Shown here: piece by piece, positions 50,604 to 58,845 of the stretch
Numbering within the stretch: the first letter of the stretch is position 1
How the letters are laid out: each line of letters begins with the position of its first letter
Assembly (NCBI RefSeq): GCF_002272015.1
Contig: NZ_NPBY01000021.1
Span: 62,001 to 126,000, forward strand
Reading direction: 5' to 3'
DNA length: 64,000 nucleotides
Origin: Paenibacillus campinasensis
GTDB lineage: Bacteria > Bacillota > Bacilli > Paenibacillales > Paenibacillaceae
Notes under the pieces: model-generated
Told to the model about the DNA's origin: nothing
Database searches by the model: none
What the model saw: the letters and a program-made list of their open reading frames with translations, nothing else
Made by a program: the position numbers and the translations under genes

Positions 50604-51485
50604 CTATTCTTTCAGAGAGCCGATCAGCAGTCCCTTGATGAAATATCTTTGCAGGAATGGATAGAACAGCACGACCGGACCGATGGTCAGAATGGCCGTG
50701 GCCATTTTCACGGATTCCTGCGGCAGCGCCTCGACACCGACCAGCGCGCCGCTGCTCTGCATTTGCTGAATCATGCTGATTTCGGAGTTCAGCTTGAACA
50801 GCAGGTATTGCAGCGGATACAGCTTCTCGTTATCGACGAGCATGATGGCATTAAACCAGTTATTCCAGTAGCCGATCCCGTAGAAAAGCGTAATGGTTGC
50901 CAGTACGGGCATACAGAGCGGGAAGAAGATGCGGAAGGCGATATAGAAATCGCTCGCGCCGTCAATCTTCGCCGCTTCCGTCATCGCTGACGGGATCTGT
51001 GACATGTAGTTGCGGACCAGGAACAGGTTGAATGGATTGAACACCAACGACGGAATAATGAGTGCCCAGATCGTGTTGTTAATCCCGAGATTCAAGTTGA
51101 TCAGATACCACGGAACGAGCCCGGTGTTGAACACCATCGTAATGAAGAAGAACAATCCGAGGCCGTTGCGATAGCGGATATGCTTGGCGGCCAGCGTGTA
51201 CCCGGCCATCCCCGTAATGGTGACAGCCAAGAGCGTACCGACGACCGTAATAAAGATCGAGATCATATAGCTGCGGTACAGCGGGGTGCTTCCAAGCAAG
51301 AGCAGCTTGTAGGCATCTAGTGAAAATTCGCTTGGGAACAACTGATAGCCGAACTGCCGGATGCTGGTTTCATCCGTGAAGGAAACCATGAGCACAAGCA
51401 GCATAGGCAATATGCACAGCAATGATATAAGACCGATGATAACCGCATTGACGGCATCAAATAATTTAGGTCTGGTGGATGTCAT
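50604..51485 (-). CDS. Carbohydrate ABC transporter permease (CUT1, YtcP/LplC-like)
   Basis: A 293-residue permease of the MalG/LplC branch with six helices. The EAA loop that contacts the ATPase is visible as EAAKIDGASDFYIAFRIFFP. It starts with AVIIGLISLLCILPMLLVLM and ends KGLLIGSLKE, typical of this subgroup. It follows its partner permease after 36 bp on the minus strand. No ATPase gene is in the locus, as is usual where a shared MsmX-type ATPase serves many importers. The matching solute-binding protein is encoded on the other side of the regulator, at 55324. Confidence 0.92.
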   Translation of the reverse strand: MTSTRPKLFDAVNAVIIGLISLLCILPMLLVLMVSFTDETSIRQFGYQLFPSEFSLDAYKLLLLGSTPLYRSYMISIFITVVGTLLAVTITGMAGYTLAAKHIRYRNGLGLFFFITMVFNTGLVPWYLINLNLGINNTIWALIIPSLVFNPFNLFLVRNYMSQIPSAMTEAAKIDGASDFYIAFRIFFPLCMPVLATITLFYGIGYWNNWFNAIMLVDNEKLYPLQYLLFKLNSEISMIQQMQSSGALVGVEALPQESVKMATAILTIGPVVLFYPFLQRYFIKGLLIGSLKE

Positions 51486-51521
51486 CAGGTTCTCACTCCT
51501 CTCCGAGCTGTTGCGGATCGA

Positions 51522-52448
51522 TTAGAACAATGCATGATCCGGATTGATTTTCTTCACGATTTTATTGCTGCCCCATACCAGGATGAAGCCGACGACGGAC
51601 TGATACAGACCAACGGCCATTGCCTGGGCCGGGTTGCCGATCGTACGGAGGGAGCGGAACACATAGGTATCGATGACGTCGACCGTCGGATACAAGAGAC
51701 CGTTGTCCTTGACGATAGCGTAGATCATGTCGAAGCTGCCGTACATAATTTTGCCGAGCGCCAGCAAGGTGAGGATGGAGATCGTCGGCAGCATCAACGG
51801 GATCGTAATATGGCGAATAAGCTGCCAGCGTGTCGCGCCGTCGATTCGACCTGCCTCATAATAGCTGTCATCAATGCCGGTAATCGCGGCCAAATATATG
51901 ACCAGATTCATCCCGAGGTCTTTCCATACAGCGGCAATGGTCAGAATCCAGGTCCAATATTCCGGAGAAGCGTACCAGTTGACCGGCGAAATGTTAAACA
52001 TGGCCAGAACCCGGTTGATAATGCCGTAATCGGTGGACAGCAGACTGTAAATAATGTAACTGACGATGACCCAAGACAGAAAATGCGGAAACAAAATGGT
52101 GGACTGGGTCACTCTGGAGAACCAGCGGCTCCGAAGCTCGTTAAATAAAATGGCGAGCGCCATCGCGGCCAGCGTGCCGACGACAATGAACAGGAAATTC
52201 AGCTTCAACGTATTGAAGGTAACCTCCCACGCCCGGGGGGACGAGAAGAAGAACTTGAAGTTATCGAGGCCCACCCATTCTGAATTGAAGATTCCTGTCT
52301 TGAAGTTGAACTTCTGAAAGGCAATCAGCATGTAAGGGAGGGTTAAATAACCGAATACCAGCGTGTAGATTGCAGCCGGAATGACCAACAGATAGGCTGA
52401 GCCATTATTGCGGAGTTCCCGCAGAAGGCCGGTGCGGTTTTTTTTCAT
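51522..52448 (-). CDS. Carbohydrate ABC transporter permease (CUT1, LplB-like)
   Basis: A 308-residue permease of the MalF/LplB branch. N-terminus MKKNRTGLLRELRNNGSAYL leads to the first helix LLVIPAAIYTLVFGYLTLPY. The family block FNFKTGIFNSEWVGLDNF follows, and the EAA loop is YYEAGRIDGATRWQLIRHIT. ATG 52448 has GAAAGGAAG ahead. It is the first gene of the minus-strand permease pair and is divergent from the AraC-type regulator gene, with a 472-bp shared control region. Confidence 0.92.
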   Translation of the reverse strand: MKKNRTGLLRELRNNGSAYLLVIPAAIYTLVFGYLTLPYMLIAFQKFNFKTGIFNSEWVGLDNFKFFFSSPRAWEVTFNTLKLNFLFIVVGTLAAMALAILFNELRSRWFSRVTQSTILFPHFLSWVIVSYIIYSLLSTDYGIINRVLAMFNISPVNWYASPEYWTWILTIAAVWKDLGMNLVIYLAAITGIDDSYYEAGRIDGATRWQLIRHITIPLMLPTISILTLLALGKIMYGSFDMIYAIVKDNGLLYPTVDVIDTYVFRSLRTIGNPAQAMAVGLYQSVVGFILVWGSNKIVKKINPDHALF

Positions 52449-52920
52449 GAACTAGGCACTTCCTTTCACTTGAGTATGTCGTCTGCAGGTCGAAGTTTCT
52501 GCTTTCAGTGTAAAGAGAGTTGCCGTGAGCAGTAAACTATGAAAATAGGGTTTGAGCGGATTGGAAGGGAAGAAAGATCACTTTAAAAATCGATAAAAAC
52601 TTCAAATTTGAGCATCAAAAAACGGGGTTCACATATTGAATATGGGCCGAAAGACCTTGATATAACAGCATTCTTGAGGGAGTGTCCCGTTTTTGTCGCC
52701 AATATCCGACATTTTTTAGAATGCGTTTTCATATTGCCCAATGGGATAAGCAATTGTAAGATGAGAGTAAAGCACAACCGGATCCATACTCCATCTCACT
52801 TTGATAGTAGTTACATTGAAGTTACATGAAATTAACTCATACCTTACGTTTGTTGTCAACTATAGAGAGAATAAAGTGGCGGCAAATAAACTTCAACGAA
52901 GATAGCAAGGGGGGGAGAAA
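52449..52920. promoter_or_regulatory. Divergent control region of the sugar-use locus
   Basis: No gene. It holds TTTAAAAATCGATAAA (52582-52597), which recurs as TTTTAAAATCGAGAAA at 55214-55229 before the binding-protein gene (14 of 16 identical). It also holds a dyad CATATTGAATATG near 52631 and a direct repeat AGTTACAT (52809-52816 and 52820-52827) with 11-bp period, a spacing that fits AraC-type half sites. Confidence 0.5.
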
Positions 52921-55197
52921 ATGATCAGACAGAGATTATTCCGTTATGCTGTGTACCGAAACATGTTTCTCAGCTTTGTATTGCTTACGGCGGCCATGAT
53001 TGCTCTTGTGACTGTAGTCCTGTTTGTGTTGTTCTCCTGGAGTACGGCGAAAGAAGTAGGAAAGATCTCCGAGTCCATGCTGAAACAGAACAGTGCCGTC
53101 TCCAGCGTCATTCGGGAGCAGGTGTATAATGTCGGCAATTTGCTGCTTAGCGATCAGGAGATCGTGAATGCCCTATTGGACAAGGAAGCTACACCGCTGA
53201 AGCAGTATGGGGTATTCACGAAGCTGGGCCAGATTCAGTCCACGTACCCATTCATTCATTCGATCGGCATATACAATGGCTCCACTCACTCGTATTTGAA
53301 TACCAAGGGCATCACGCTTGAGGAGGAGGAAGAGCTGCTCGGGGAGATTAACAGCAAGAATGCGTCGTACTTCCAGCTGTTCCGCCGTCAGCTATCGATG
53401 GCCGCGATGGGCAAAGGAAAAGAGGATGTACTGACATTTGTCCTGCTTCCCAGCTACTATTCCCCCTTGTCTGCCAAAGGCGCCATCGTCATCAACATGA
53501 GCACAAGCGGACTTCAGGATCTGATCGGGGGCTACAGAAATGAGGCGATCGGCTCCCTGTACGTTATTGACGATCACGGCAACGTGATGACCCACTCGGA
53601 AGAAACCTCCATCGATAACCTGTCGGAAGAGCCTTATGTACAGACCATCCTGGCTTCCGATAAGGAGGGCGGCTATTTCACCAAATCGATTGACGGGCGC
53701 AAAAGCATTGTCACCTATGTGAAATCCAAGGATTTAAACTGGATCTTTATGAGTGTCAATAAATATCAGAATGTGCTGTTCAACATGCAGGCGCTGAAGC
53801 AGGCTGCGCTTGGCCTGGCATTCGCTTGTTTCGCGATCAGCATTCTGCTGTCGTTCTGGCTGACGAACAACGCTTATAATCCGATCCGTCAGCTGCTTGA
53901 GAAAATGACGTCCATATCCAAATCCAAGGGGGTTCGCCGCCAGATCAACGAGTTCGATCTATTGGACACCACCTATGCCGAGCTGACCGAGAAGATGCGG
54001 TCCATGGAATCGGAAGCCTCCCTCGCCCGACAAGCGCTGGTGCTGCGGCTGCTCAAGGGCGGCGATGAGCGGATGTTCCAGCGTCTGGTGGAGCACAGTC
54101 AAGGCGTTTGCTTCGTGGCCATTGCTATTCTGCTTGATAGTGAGGACGGCTCGCCGGCAGGAGACGAAGAAGGACGGAAGTCATATTCCTGTGCAGCCAT
54201 ATCACGCCTTGCTCAGCAGGTTCTGGAGTCCGAAGGGGCCAGTGTGGCCGCGGTGGAAGAAGGCACGGCTGCTGTCATTCTGCCGCTGAAGCATCAGCAT
54301 CTCCCGATCCATCTGGTCGGGATGCTGGAGGATCTGCAAGGGGAAATTGCACGCACGCTTGGACTGTCGGTCACGATTGGAATCGGTTCGGTGGCGGAGA
54401 ATTACGATGAGCTCCGCGAATCGTTCAGATATGCGCAGTCTTGCTTCCGCCAGCGGTTTTTTGAAGGAAAGGGCAAGGTATTCCACTGTGACCCGCTGGT
54501 GGTGGAGGAAGACAGTCAGACCGAGGCGATATATCCGGATAAGCGGGAGAAGCGGATTGTCGAGGCGATCAAGCTGCAGCAGCTGGACAAGCTGGAGAAG
54601 GAAATCGACTTGTGGGTGAAGGACATTCGCGGATACAGCTACCATGAGGTGATGTTTTTCATCAATCAGTTCATCGGCGGTCTGTACAAGCAGTTGAATG
54701 TGCATTCCGTAAAAAACCGGGAGAGTGCCGAGCTGTTTCTCGAATTTACCCGGGATATTACACGCTTTGAGACGTTGCAGGAGACGGCAGCTGCCTTGAA
54801 GGAGCTTGCTGTCCGAATCTGCAGCCTGTCCGAGGAATCCGGGGCGGTGCGGCATGCGGAGGTTGTTGATTTCATCCAGGCCTATGTGCAGCAACACTAT
54901 TCCCGGCCGGATATGTCGCTCGAGCAGGTCGCTGGGGAGGTCAAGCTCTCCCGAAGCTATGTCGGCAAACTGTTTAAAGCGCATTGCGAGCTGTCCTTCA
55001 ACGATTACCTGAATGCGGTTCGTCTGGAGAAGGCGAAGGAGCTGCTCACCACGACAGAGGAATCGGTCCAATCGATCAGTGAACAGGTCGGTATTATGAA
55101 TACGACCTATTTTTACACACTGTTTAAAAAGCACTATCAGATCTCGCCCGCGCAATTCCGAAGCCAACATGCGATAGCCGCCAAAAAAGCGCAGTAG
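52921..55197 (+). CDS. Membrane-bound AraC-family transcriptional regulator
   Basis: A 758-residue one-component regulator common in Paenibacillus sugar loci. ATG 52921 follows a purine-rich GGGGGGAG. Helix 1 (SFVLLTAAMIALVTVVLFVLF, near residue 25) and helix 2 (LGLAFACFAISILLSFWL, ~295-312) enclose an extracellular Cache-like sensor (~45-290, FVLLPSYYSPLSAKGAIVIN). A HAMP-like segment and coiled coil follow (~320-370), then a cytoplasmic region (~375-640) and the C-terminal AraC DNA-binding domain (~655-750: MSLEQVAGEVKLSRSYVGKL, and the second helix-turn-helix SISEQVGIMNTTYFYTLFKK). It lies between the permeases and the binding protein of one importer and most likely activates both sides upon sensing the sugar outside. 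Confidence 0.9.
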   Translation: MIRQRLFRYAVYRNMFLSFVLLTAAMIALVTVVLFVLFSWSTAKEVGKISESMLKQNSAVSSVIREQVYNVGNLLLSDQEIVNALLDKEATPLKQYGVFTKLGQIQSTYPFIHSIGIYNGSTHSYLNTKGITLEEEEELLGEINSKNASYFQLFRRQLSMAAMGKGKEDVLTFVLLPSYYSPLSAKGAIVINMSTSGLQDLIGGYRNEAIGSLYVIDDHGNVMTHSEETSIDNLSEEPYVQTILASDKEGGYFTKSIDGRKSIVTYVKSKDLNWIFMSVNKYQNVLFNMQALKQAALGLAFACFAISILLSFWLTNNAYNPIRQLLEKMTSISKSKGVRRQINEFDLLDTTYAELTEKMRSMESEASLARQALVLRLLKGGDERMFQRLVEHSQGVCFVAIAILLDSEDGSPAGDEEGRKSYSCAAISRLAQQVLESEGASVAAVEEGTAAVILPLKHQHLPIHLVGMLEDLQGEIARTLGLSVTIGIGSVAENYDELRESFRYAQSCFRQRFFEGKGKVFHCDPLVVEEDSQTEAIYPDKREKRIVEAIKLQQLDKLEKEIDLWVKDIRGYSYHEVMFFINQFIGGLYKQLNVHSVKNRESAELFLEFTRDITRFETLQETAAALKELAVRICSLSEESGAVRHAEVVDFIQAYVQQHYSRPDMSLEQVAGEVKLSRSYVGKLFKAHCELSFNDYLNAVRLEKAKELLTTTEESVQSISEQVGIMNTTYFYTLFKKHYQISPAQFRSQHAIAAKKAQ

Positions 55198-55213
55198 TGA
55201 ACATATTCGCCGT

Positions 55214-55240
55214 TTTTAAAATCGAGAAATTCACGATTTT
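55214..55240 (+). promoter_or_regulatory. Candidate regulator site before the binding-protein gene
   Basis: AAAATCG (55218-55224), 9 bases, CGATTTT (55234-55240): a perfect 7-bp dyad. Its left half shares TTTTAAAATCGAGAAA with the 52582 site. Confidence 0.5.
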
Positions 55241-55323
55241 GAAGTATACGTAATTAAAGTTGTCTCCTTATGATAGGAATCGTACCGCAGGTCAAACAAA
55301 ATTGAAGTCAGGGGGAGACAGGC

Positions 55324-56847
55324 ATGAAAAAAAGGAAAGTGTCAGTACTTTTGTTAGCTGTCTTGATGTTGGCCACTGTAATTGCAGGATGCTCCGGAGG
55401 GGGCGACGCGGGAAGCGGCAGCTCGGCCAGCGGCGGCAACGGTGACAATGGCAGTGGCGGTGCCAAGCTGCCGGTTCGCTATTTGCTTCCGGGTTCAGCT
55501 CCACAGGATCTGGATACCGCGGTTAAGGCGATTAACGAGAAGCTCGAGGCGGACGGTCTTAATCTGACCTATGAGCCAACCTACATTCCATGGGATGTAT
55601 GGGACCAGAAGACAAACCTGATGATGTCGACGGGCGAGGAATTTGAGTTGATTGCCATCATGCATGATACCAAAGGACCAACGGTGCTTGCCGGTAACGG
55701 AGGAATTATTCCAATCGACGAGCTGCTGGATCAATACGGAAGCGAACTGAAGGCTTCCATGCCAGAGTGGATTTGGGAGTCATCGAAGATTAACGGCAAA
55801 ATCAGCTATGTGCCTAACTTCTGGGCAGATACGGCGTTTAACGATGGCATGTTCACCATCCGGACCGATCTCTTGAAGGACAACGGATTTGAAGCGCCAA
55901 CTACGCCGGCAGAGCTCTTGGATGCCGCTGAGGCGATCCAGAAGAATTGGCCTCAGGACAACAAGAATGTATACATGAAAGTGCTGGAGGAGCCAGCATA
56001 TTTCCTGCACCGGACGTACGATACGTTCCCGTTTGCAGTAATCGACAACCTGATCTACATTGACCAGCAGGGCAATGTACAGTCTTGGCTGGAAACCGAG
56101 GAGTTCAAACAAGATGCAGCGTTCATGAACGAGGCGTATCGCCGCGGATTGATCATGAGCGACCTGCTGACAACACCGGGCGAGGTCATCAACCAGGAAG
56201 AGCTGGCAGGGCGCTACCTGTTCCGTCCGGGCGATGTGGGACTTAGCGATACCGTTCGCGAGTCGTTCCCGAATGCCCAACTGGACATTTACTATCTGGC
56301 AGATCAGCCGAAGTTCAGATCCTATGCCATCCGCAACTCGAACGGTGTGTCGGCAACGTCCCCGCATCCGGAAGCTGCGATCCAGTTCCTGAACTGGGTG
56401 TATAGCAGCCAGGAGAACATGGATATTGTACAAAGCGGCGTAAAGGGCGTGCACTGGGAGGACACAGGCAAGAACACCAAGGACATTCTTGCCAAGACAG
56501 AGAATGGATCTCCGGCCTATGAGCTGGCTTACTGGCTGGTTGGTCATGTTGAGATGAACCGTTATCCAAGCAATATGGACAAGGCTCGTCTGGAGCGCAG
56601 AACGACGATCGCTGATGATGCTGTCAACAGTGTGGCGATCGGCTTCACCTTCGACCCGACACAAGTGGCGTCTCAATATGCCAACGTTGTGGCTGAGCTG
56701 AAGACCAGTGTATATCCGATTATGCACGGTGTTGTAAGCTATGAGGACAACTACGATAAAATGATGTCGGCAATGAAGGCTGCCGGACTGGATGAAGTGG
56801 TCGATGAATTCAGAACCCAGTTCGAAGAATGGAAAGCAAGCCAATAA
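55324..56847 (+). CDS. Carbohydrate ABC transporter substrate-binding lipoprotein
   Basis: A 507-residue LplA/YtcQ-like extracellular lipoprotein. The lipobox is IAGC (Cys23) after VSVLLLAVLMLATV. A Gly/Ser/Asn-rich spacer follows, then the binding domains: PVRYLLPGSAPQDLDTAV, YIPWDVWDQKTNLMMSTGEE and YVPNFWADTAFNDGMFTIRT, with a DUF3502-type C-terminus (YANVVAELKTSVYPIMHGVV). It captures an oligosaccharide for the permease pair encoded at 50604-52448. The gene is separated from the regulator by 126 bp holding a dyad, and ends in a strong terminator. The specific sugar is unknown; GH29 and GH42-like genes behind it suggest fucosylated or galactosylated oligosaccharides. Confidence 0.92.
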   Translation: MKKRKVSVLLLAVLMLATVIAGCSGGGDAGSGSSASGGNGDNGSGGAKLPVRYLLPGSAPQDLDTAVKAINEKLEADGLNLTYEPTYIPWDVWDQKTNLMMSTGEEFELIAIMHDTKGPTVLAGNGGIIPIDELLDQYGSELKASMPEWIWESSKINGKISYVPNFWADTAFNDGMFTIRTDLLKDNGFEAPTTPAELLDAAEAIQKNWPQDNKNVYMKVLEEPAYFLHRTYDTFPFAVIDNLIYIDQQGNVQSWLETEEFKQDAAFMNEAYRRGLIMSDLLTTPGEVINQEELAGRYLFRPGDVGLSDTVRESFPNAQLDIYYLADQPKFRSYAIRNSNGVSATSPHPEAAIQFLNWVYSSQENMDIVQSGVKGVHWEDTGKNTKDILAKTENGSPAYELAYWLVGHVEMNRYPSNMDKARLERRTTIADDAVNSVAIGFTFDPTQVASQYANVVAELKTSVYPIMHGVVSYEDNYDKMMSAMKAAGLDEVVDEFRTQFEEWKASQ

Positions 56848-56895
56848 TAATTGGAGCTTAACGTCATGATAGCATCAGGATGAATGTATAACGAA

Positions 56896-56936
56896 GGGCG
56901 CTTGCCGGTTCTTACAACGGCAAGCGCCCTTTTTTA
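56896..56936 (+). terminator. Terminator of the binding-protein gene
   Basis: Perfect 12-bp stem GGGCGCTTGCCG (56896-56907) with CGGCAAGCGCCC (56918-56929), then a T-run. The 56937-57243 stretch holds no gene; a short CTTCAAAATCGG at ~56972 resembles the regulator sites. Confidence 0.95.
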
Positions 56937-57243
56937 TCGTGTGCAAAGAGGGGATGCACAGGCACAGAATCGACTTCAAAATCGGGGATTATGTTGCATT
57001 TACGGGGATTTGCCAAAATTGAAGTTTTCCCTCAAAAGTAAACTGTTCAAACCGGCCCTGTTCAAGCTAGAGTATGGGCATAACCATGCCTAGATCCCGA
57101 AATGATCGGGATGAGGTTTGTATGTGCAAGGGATGAAGTTTGCAGGTTCGAAGCGGAAATGAAATTTGTGAAGATGATAGCGGCCCTGTTGTCAGCGGCG
57201 AGTTCATAAAGGGTGGGCGCGTGCATCTGAAGGAGGATAACAT

Positions 57244-58605
57244 ATGACAGAACAGCAGCGAACGTTCAGAGAGGGATGGAAGTGGTTCACAGACAGCCGT
57301 TACGGCATGTTTATTCATTTTGGGCCTTATGCCCAGTACGGGCGGGGCGAGCAGGTACTGTTCCGGGAGCACCTGGACCAGCAGGAATACGCCCGCCAGG
57401 CATGCGAGTGGAACCCTGCTTTTTTCGACGCAGAGTTATGGGCATATACCGCTCGCAAGGCGGGGATGAAATATGCATGCCTGACCACAAGGCATCATGA
57501 TGGCTATTGTCTATGGGATACGAAGACAACCGATTACTCCAGTGCCAAGCAGGCAGCGGGCCGGGATTTTGTCCGCGAGTTTACGGAGGCGTTCCGCAAG
57601 GAAGGACTGCGGGTGGGCCTTTATTATTCCTGGATTGATTGGCGGATACCGGCCTATTTTGACGGACCTGAGAAGGACCCTGAGGGCTGGGCGGTGATGA
57701 AGGACTATCTGCATGCCCAGGTTGAGGAGCTGGTAACGAACTATGGCCGGATTGACCATTTCTTCTTTGACGGGGTATGGCCAAGAAGTGCGGAGGATCT
57801 GGACAGCATCAGACTGGTGGAACGAATGAAGCAGATTCAGCCGGACATTCTGGTGAACAATCGTCTGGGCCTCTCTCCGGAAGAAAAGGCGCATGCCGAT
57901 GGCGGCGGAGGCTCCGGAGATTCCGACGTCCTTGGCGATTTCGGATCACCGGAGCATGTGATTGAGCCTGACCAGCACCGCTTGTGGGAATCCAACCAGG
58001 TGACGACCTGGCGGCTGTGGGGCTATACGAATGGCGAACGATGGCGTCCGGCTGATCTGCTGCTGGATATGCTGTGCGAATGCGCGGAGAAGGGCGGAGC
58101 TTCAGGAGGCAATCTTCTGCTGAACGTCGGGCCTCAGCCAGACGGCCAGCTGCCGCCGGAATTTGTAGAGCGTGCGCTTCAGATCGGACAATGGCTGGAG
58201 GTGCACGGGGAAGCGATCTATGGCTCTGACGGCGGGAATCTGACCGAGTTCATCACGTACGGACGCCAGACGATGAAGGACAATTATCTGTATCTGATCA
58301 TCCGCTTCTGGGATGGCAGACCTGTGCTTCGATTGGCGGATCTGGTAACGCCTGTCCGCAGCGTTACGCTGCTTACGACAGGGCAGAAGCTCGAATTCCG
58401 GCAGGAGGGCGATGTGCTGTGGATCGAAGGATTGCCGAAGGAGCGGCCTACCGCGCTGTTTCCGGTGATCCGTATCGATTGTGAGGGCAGACCGGAGACG
58501 AATCAGTGGGGACGTGAGCGATTGTGGACGGGAGACCCGGCCAGAATTGCGGACTGGGCCCGGTCGCGGGGAACCTCCGTCTATGTCGATGGACAGTCGA
58601 GGTAA
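57244..58605 (+). CDS. GH29 alpha-L-fucosidase
   Basis: A 453-residue glycoside hydrolase family 29 enzyme without signal peptide, cleaving terminal alpha-L-fucose inside the cell. ATG 57244 has AAGGAGG 7 bases ahead. The N-terminal barrel starts WFTDSRYGMFIHFGPYAQYG and includes YACLTTRHHDGYCLWDTKTT (His-His of the fucose pocket). The nucleophile is Asp176 in IDHFFFDGVWP. The C-terminal part has GGNLLLNVGPQPDGQLPPE, a GH29 hallmark, and a beta domain. A short open frame and a GH42-like gene follow without a terminator, so they probably share a transcript. Confidence 0.92.
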   Translation: MTEQQRTFREGWKWFTDSRYGMFIHFGPYAQYGRGEQVLFREHLDQQEYARQACEWNPAFFDAELWAYTARKAGMKYACLTTRHHDGYCLWDTKTTDYSSAKQAAGRDFVREFTEAFRKEGLRVGLYYSWIDWRIPAYFDGPEKDPEGWAVMKDYLHAQVEELVTNYGRIDHFFFDGVWPRSAEDLDSIRLVERMKQIQPDILVNNRLGLSPEEKAHADGGGGSGDSDVLGDFGSPEHVIEPDQHRLWESNQVTTWRLWGYTNGERWRPADLLLDMLCECAEKGGASGGNLLLNVGPQPDGQLPPEFVERALQIGQWLEVHGEAIYGSDGGNLTEFITYGRQTMKDNYLYLIIRFWDGRPVLRLADLVTPVRSVTLLTTGQKLEFRQEGDVLWIEGLPKERPTALFPVIRIDCEGRPETNQWGRERLWTGDPARIADWARSRGTSVYVDGQSR

Positions 58606-58845
58606 GTGTATCCGGACAGCTTGCCCATAACTCCGATCCCTATCCGCAGCGGGCTGGGACGGGGGCCGACGCCGGGGGCGGTCAAGCGGCTTCCGGAAAT
58701 CCGCATGTTGCGCTCGCTGCATATCTGGCACGAGCAGACCAAGCCGCGCCCTCGAATTGCGCGGCTTGATGGGATGACCGCGGCGTCGTCCGAGCAGCGC
58801 AGGAGGATCACGGACAACATAATCAAGGGGATGAATAGTCGATGA
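58606..58845 (+). CDS. Short open frame between fucosidase and galactosidase genes
   Basis: A 79-codon frame that starts with GTG directly behind the fucosidase stop (58603-58605) and ends in a TGA that overlaps the next ATG (ATGA, 58842). The predicted product is basic, with LPITPIPIRSGLGRGPTPGA and then KRLPEIRMLRSLHIWHEQ. GAGG (58599-58602) precedes it at a short 3-base spacing. I recognise no family, and the GC-rich stretch also has open frames on the other strand, so it may be non-coding spacer. The exact fit between two stops/starts is the only argument for a gene. Confidence 0.3.
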   Translation: MYPDSLPITPIPIRSGLGRGPTPGAVKRLPEIRMLRSLHIWHEQTKPRPRIARLDGMTAASSEQRRRITDNIIKGMNSR

